A stretch of 14,781 nucleotides of DNA from Bacteroidota bacterium. Lineage in GTDB: Bacteria; Bacteroidota; Bacteroidia; Flavobacteriales; Flavobacteriaceae. The position numbers and the translations under genes were made by a program. Below, in pieces: positions 12,234 through 14,781 of the stretch (within the stretch, counting starts at the first letter, position 1; every line of letters begins with the position of its first letter). The notes below the pieces were generated by a model. It did not search any database. It worked only from the letters and a program-made list of their open reading frames with translations, and was not told where the DNA came from. Where the stretch lies: positions 1-14,781 of the forward strand of contig JAEWCF010000096.1 of the NCBI GenBank assembly GCA_023390775.1, given 5' to 3'.

Positions 12234-13166
12234 ATGGAAAACGGAATCTACGCAAAATTCAATACATCCAAGGGATCGATCCTTGTCAAACTAACCCATG
12301 ACCGCACTCCGGGCACCGTCGGCAATTTCGTGGCGCTCGCAGAGGGCAATCTCGAGAACGGGGCACGTCCGCAGGGAAAACCGTTCTACGACGGGCTCAA
12401 GTTCCACCGCGTCATCCCGGACTTCATGATCCAGGGCGGTTGCCCACAGGGTATCGGTACGGGCGGCCCGGGCTATAAATTCGACGATGAATTCCATCCC
12501 GACCTGCGCCACGACTCGCCCGGTGTCCTCTCGATGGCCAACTCCGGTCCGGGAAGCAACGGCTCGCAGTTTTTCATTACCCATGTCGCGACGCCGTGGC
12601 TGGATGACAAGCATACGGTTTTTGGGAATGTAGTGGAAGGCCAGGTTGTCGTGGACTCCATAAAGCAGGGCGACGAAATCCAGAGCGTCGAAATTATCCG
12701 CGAGGGCGACGAGGCCAAAAACTGGAACGCGGTCGAGGCATTCCGCACATTTGAGGGTTCACGCGAGAAACGCATTGCAGCCGAACGCGCCGCCGCCGAG
12801 GAAAAAATGGAGAAGCTCGCCGCAGGATTCGACAAAACCGAAAGCGGGCTTCGCTACCAGATGATCCAAAAGGGCAACGGCAAGCAGGCCGAAAAAGGCC
12901 GTACCGTATCGGTGCACTATACCGGCTCGCTTGAGAACGGAAAAGTATTTGACAGCTCCTATTCTCGCAAAAAACCCATCGAATTCCCACTAGGCAAAGG
13001 CCATGTCATCGAAGGCTGGGACGAAGGCATCGCGCTCCTCAAGGTGGGCGACAAGGCCCGCTTCGTGATTCCGTCGCATCTGGGATACGGAAGCCAGGGC
13101 GCCGGTGGGGTCATTCCGCCGAATGCGACGCTGATTTTTGATGTGGAGTTGATGGACGTGAAATAA
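12234..13166 (+). CDS. Peptidyl-prolyl cis-trans isomerase: cyclophilin-FKBP fusion
   Basis: A 310-residue cytoplasmic protein with two different prolyl-isomerase domains. The cyclophilin domain (about 4-157) has FHRVIPDFMIQGG (57-69) with Arg59, Phe64 and Gln67, then SMANSGPGSNGSQFFIT (100-116) with Gln112 and Phe113, Trp122 and His127. These match the CypA active site. A charged Ala/Glu-rich helix (about 170-200) links to the FKBP domain (205-310), which keeps Tyr229, Phe239-Asp240, Arg245, Phe251, Val258-Ile259, Trp262, Tyr285 and Phe302, the positions lining the FKBP12 pocket. Both halves therefore look active. The ATG at 12234 (MENGIYAKFN) is chosen because the upstream in-frame extension overlaps the divergent gene and has no family similarity. 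No signal peptide. It would assist protein folding; such fusions are known in Bacteroidota. Confidence 0.95.
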   Translation: MENGIYAKFNTSKGSILVKLTHDRTPGTVGNFVALAEGNLENGARPQGKPFYDGLKFHRVIPDFMIQGGCPQGIGTGGPGYKFDDEFHPDLRHDSPGVLSMANSGPGSNGSQFFITHVATPWLDDKHTVFGNVVEGQVVVDSIKQGDEIQSVEIIREGDEAKNWNAVEAFRTFEGSREKRIAAERAAAEEKMEKLAAGFDKTESGLRYQMIQKGNGKQAEKGRTVSVHYTGSLENGKVFDSSYSRKKPIEFPLGKGHVIEGWDEGIALLKVGDKARFVIPSHLGYGSQGAGGVIPPNATLIFDVELMDVK

Positions 13167-13295
13167 GTCGTCAGTCGTCAGTCGTCAGTCGTCAGTCATC
13201 AGTCGTCATTTATCAGTAGTGTGGCGGGACGTCAGTGTTTGACCTGATTACCGATGAAATGTTCGTTCGACGTTCGACATTCGACATTCGACAAA
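13167..13295 (+). repeat. Heptamer arrays filling the gap between two genes
   Basis: Directly after the isomerase stop codon come GTCGTCA x4, GTCATCA and GTCGTCA (13167-13208), period 7, then TTTATCA. A second heptamer array, CGACGTT, CGACATT, CGACATT, CGACAAA (13268-13295), ends one base before the next ATG. The reverse-complement right unit (GTCGAAT) shares GTCG with the left unit. The core between is about 50 bp. Confidence 0.82.
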
Positions 13296-13296
13296 A

Positions 13297-13776
13297 ATGA
13301 AGAGCTACCTCTATATCTTCCTCCTCCTGACTTTGTCCGCCGCGGCGCAACAGCACTGCGGGTATGACTTCACGTCCTACGTGGTGCTGCAGGTCAAGGA
13401 GGAAGGTAAAAAGGAGTTCTTGAAAGGGCTGACGGTCACTTTGCTCGACGCCGATTCCAAACCCGCGGTCAATACCGATAACCGGTACAGCTGGACGGGC
13501 AAGGACAAGGTGCTGACGTTTTTTGAAAATTACAGGATTGGGGAGCGATGGTTTTTCCCGCATGCGGCCGAGAGTTACGTGTTGCAGGTAACCAACGAGT
13601 TCCCAGCCGATGAGATGCGCGTCCGCGTCGAGGATTCCGCCGGCGTTTACGCGTCAACCGAATTTCCGCTATACGCCTACAACATGTATGTTTTGTGTAC
13701 GACCCAGGCGCAACAGGCCATGTCCTTCGGGCGTCGGACCAACAAGGCCGTTGAGGTTTTCCTCACCAAGAAATAA
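13297..13776 (+). CDS. Secreted protein of unknown function
   Basis: A 159-residue protein with a clear signal peptide (MKSYLYIFLLLTLSAAA|Q, cleavage after about 17). I do not recognise the family. The mature N-terminus QHCGYDFTSYVVLQV carries Cys21, and the only other cysteine, Cys134 (YVLCTT), could pair with it. The middle is beta-strand-like with alternating hydrophobics (LTVTLLDADSKP, YVLQVTNEF, MRVRVEDSAGVY), suggesting a small beta-sandwich, perhaps of the carboxypeptidase-regulatory type; this is inference. No catalytic motif is seen. The ATG sits one base after a heptamer array, so there is almost no conventional spacer upstream. Its stop codon directly abuts that of the convergent thioredoxin-fold gene. 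Confidence 0.82.
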   Translation: MKSYLYIFLLLTLSAAAQQHCGYDFTSYVVLQVKEEGKKEFLKGLTVTLLDADSKPAVNTDNRYSWTGKDKVLTFFENYRIGERWFFPHAAESYVLQVTNEFPADEMRVRVEDSAGVYASTEFPLYAYNMYVLCTTQAQQAMSFGRRTNKAVEVFLTKK

Positions 13777-14331
13777 TTACTTCCACTTGATCCCACAACC
13801 CATGCTGGGAAACTGCTCGCGGGTAAAAGTCCGGTTGAAGATGACCGCATCCAGCGCGCCGCGAAGGTCAGAGCCGCTCAATGGAATTCCGTTGCCGGGC
13901 CTCGATTCGTCGAGCCGCCCGCGGTAGAATAGTTTGGCCTGCGCGTCGAAAAGATAAAAATCGGGTGTGCAGGCGGCATCGAACGCACGCGCCACATCCT
14001 GCGACTCATCATAGAGATAGGGAAAATCGATGCGGTTCCGGAAGGCAAATTCCTTCATTTCCAGTGGCCCGTCCTGCGGGTATTGAACCGCGTCGTTGCT
14101 CGATATCGCCATAACGCCGATACCCAGGACGCGATAATCGTTCACGATCATCAGCACTTCGTCCAAAACATGGTGCACGTAGGGGCAGTGGTTGCAGATA
14201 AACATCACCAGCGTCCCTTTCTCGCCCCGCAAATCGTCAAAGGAATAATAATAATTTGAGTTGGTATCCGGCAGGCGGAATTCGGGTGCCGGCGTACCGA
14301 GCGGCAACATGTGGGATTCGGTTCTGGCCAT
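13777..14331 (-). CDS. Thioredoxin-fold (AhpC/TSA-like) family protein with CNHC motif
   Basis: A 184-residue protein without a signal peptide. The N-terminal LGTPAPEFRLPDTN is typical of peroxiredoxin/AhpC-TSA domains, and VMFICNHCPYVHH (42-54) places a C46-N-H-C49 pair in the thioredoxin-fold active-site position. A third cysteine and the cis-proline occur in ACTPDFYLFD (C121, P123), and the protein ends with GCGIKWK (C179). This matches the stand-alone thioredoxin family proteins with CNHCPYV common in bacteria, whose substrates are mostly unknown. A redox role in the cytoplasm is likely, as thiol reductase or peroxidase. The start ATG overlaps the stop of the upstream gene by one base (TAATG), indicating translational coupling. 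A later Met8 is a possible alternative start. It is convergent with the secreted-protein gene with no spacer. Confidence 0.9.
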   Translation of the reverse strand: MARTESHMLPLGTPAPEFRLPDTNSNYYYSFDDLRGEKGTLVMFICNHCPYVHHVLDEVLMIVNDYRVLGIGVMAISSNDAVQYPQDGPLEMKEFAFRNRIDFPYLYDESQDVARAFDAACTPDFYLFDAQAKLFYRGRLDESRPGNGIPLSGSDLRGALDAVIFNRTFTREQFPSMGCGIKWK

Positions 14332-14781
14332 TATCTGACAGTGGTTTTGTATTTTTTCACGATGCGGTACATGGGGTCAAGAATCACGATCTCATACGCT
14401 CCCGGAAACAGCCGGAGACAGGGTTGTTTTGTTGCCGAATGTTCCACTATATCCGCGGGAATGCCGCCTTTTTCAAATTCATCTTTTCGGTACGCCAATA
14501 CGAGCGCGTTTTGCTTGCGATCGGTCTTGGGAAAATGTTCACTGCGGCCGGGAACCATCCAGTGCGGGCGCCCTTCGATGTCGATGAGATGCGGGTGGAC
14601 AATGGAGAGATCGTATTGATCGGGGCGGCTGCTCCAGTACTTCCCATTGCGATCCATTAAAGTCCACGATCCTGCCGATGCCGACGCGCGTGCGAAAGGG
14701 TGGGAACTCTCAATATTACCGCGCGCCGAATGCCTCACCTGATCGATCGTCAGGGGGTCCATGCCGGTCAAATCCTTAAGC
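14331..14781 (-). CDS. Unrecognised protein, 5' end beyond the window
   Basis: The frame is open to the right edge of the window, so the N-terminus is probably missing; in-window starts are a TTG at 14771 and an ATG at 14762. The visible ~150 residues include DQVRHSARGN, SWTLMDRNGKYWSSRPDQYD, HLIDIEGRPHWMVPGRSEHF and YEIVILDPMYRIVKKYKTTV at the end. It is mixed alpha/beta in character, with few cysteines and no membrane segment. I cannot assign a family. Coupling to the thioredoxin-fold gene by TAATG suggests the two products are made together and may act in one process. Confidence 0.7.
   Translation of the reverse strand, partial: LKDLTGMDPLTIDQVRHSARGNIESSHPFARASASAGSWTLMDRNGKYWSSRPDQYDLSIVHPHLIDIEGRPHWMVPGRSEHFPKTDRKQNALVLAYRKDEFEKGGIPADIVEHSATKQPCLRLFPGAYEIVILDPMYRIVKKYKTTVR

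Noticed and set aside
13167..13208. Coding continuation through the GTCGTCA repeats
   Set aside because: The isomerase ends with a TAA after a complete FKBP domain, and no frame through the repeats joins the next gene.

Overview
The window looks like chromosomal DNA of a Bacteroidota bacterium, most likely a Flavobacteriaceae member with fairly GC-rich genes. The reasons are secreted proteins whose signal peptides end in AxAQ, a VGIGTTTP-type secreted repeat protein, a TonB-dependent receptor paired with a DUF4249-type lipoprotein, a eukaryote-like NADP isocitrate dehydrogenase, TAnnTTTG-type -7 promoter boxes, and no clear Shine-Dalgarno sequences. No transposase, integrase, phage gene, CRISPR array, tRNA or rRNA was seen.

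Layout from left to right. Positions 13-2510 (minus) hold a secreted protein with 19 copies of a ~15-residue Gly/Asn repeat, overlapping a secreted alpha/beta-hydrolase by ATGA. Divergent from it at 2589 is a TerB-like protein, followed by a short AT-rich membrane-protein ORF bracketed by octamer arrays. Positions 3380-8623 (minus) hold a TonB-dependent receptor, its DUF4249 lipoprotein and uvrB. Positions 8664-11366 (minus) hold trmD, rplS and icd, with clear intrinsic terminators after rplS and icd. Positions 11367-11808 are a gene-free stretch with repeats and a 29-bp perfect palindrome. Then come a small secreted protein with two Cys/His modules (minus), a divergent cyclophilin-FKBP fusion (plus), a secreted protein of unknown role (plus), and a thioredoxin-fold protein translationally coupled to an upstream gene cut by the window edge (minus).

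Most genes are housekeeping (DNA repair, tRNA modification, ribosome, TCA cycle, protein folding) or envelope genes; no multi-gene pathway is evident. The most unusual signal is in the spacers. Five intergenic loci carry short arrays with a period of exactly 7 or 8 bp. The unit sequence differs between loci, several have opposite-facing arms, and some enclose GC-richer cores; two cores share a recognisable backbone (CCGAG..GCGAACnGAAC). These arrays abut stop codons, start codons and promoters, and look like a family of mosaic intergenic elements rather than random AT-rich spacer.
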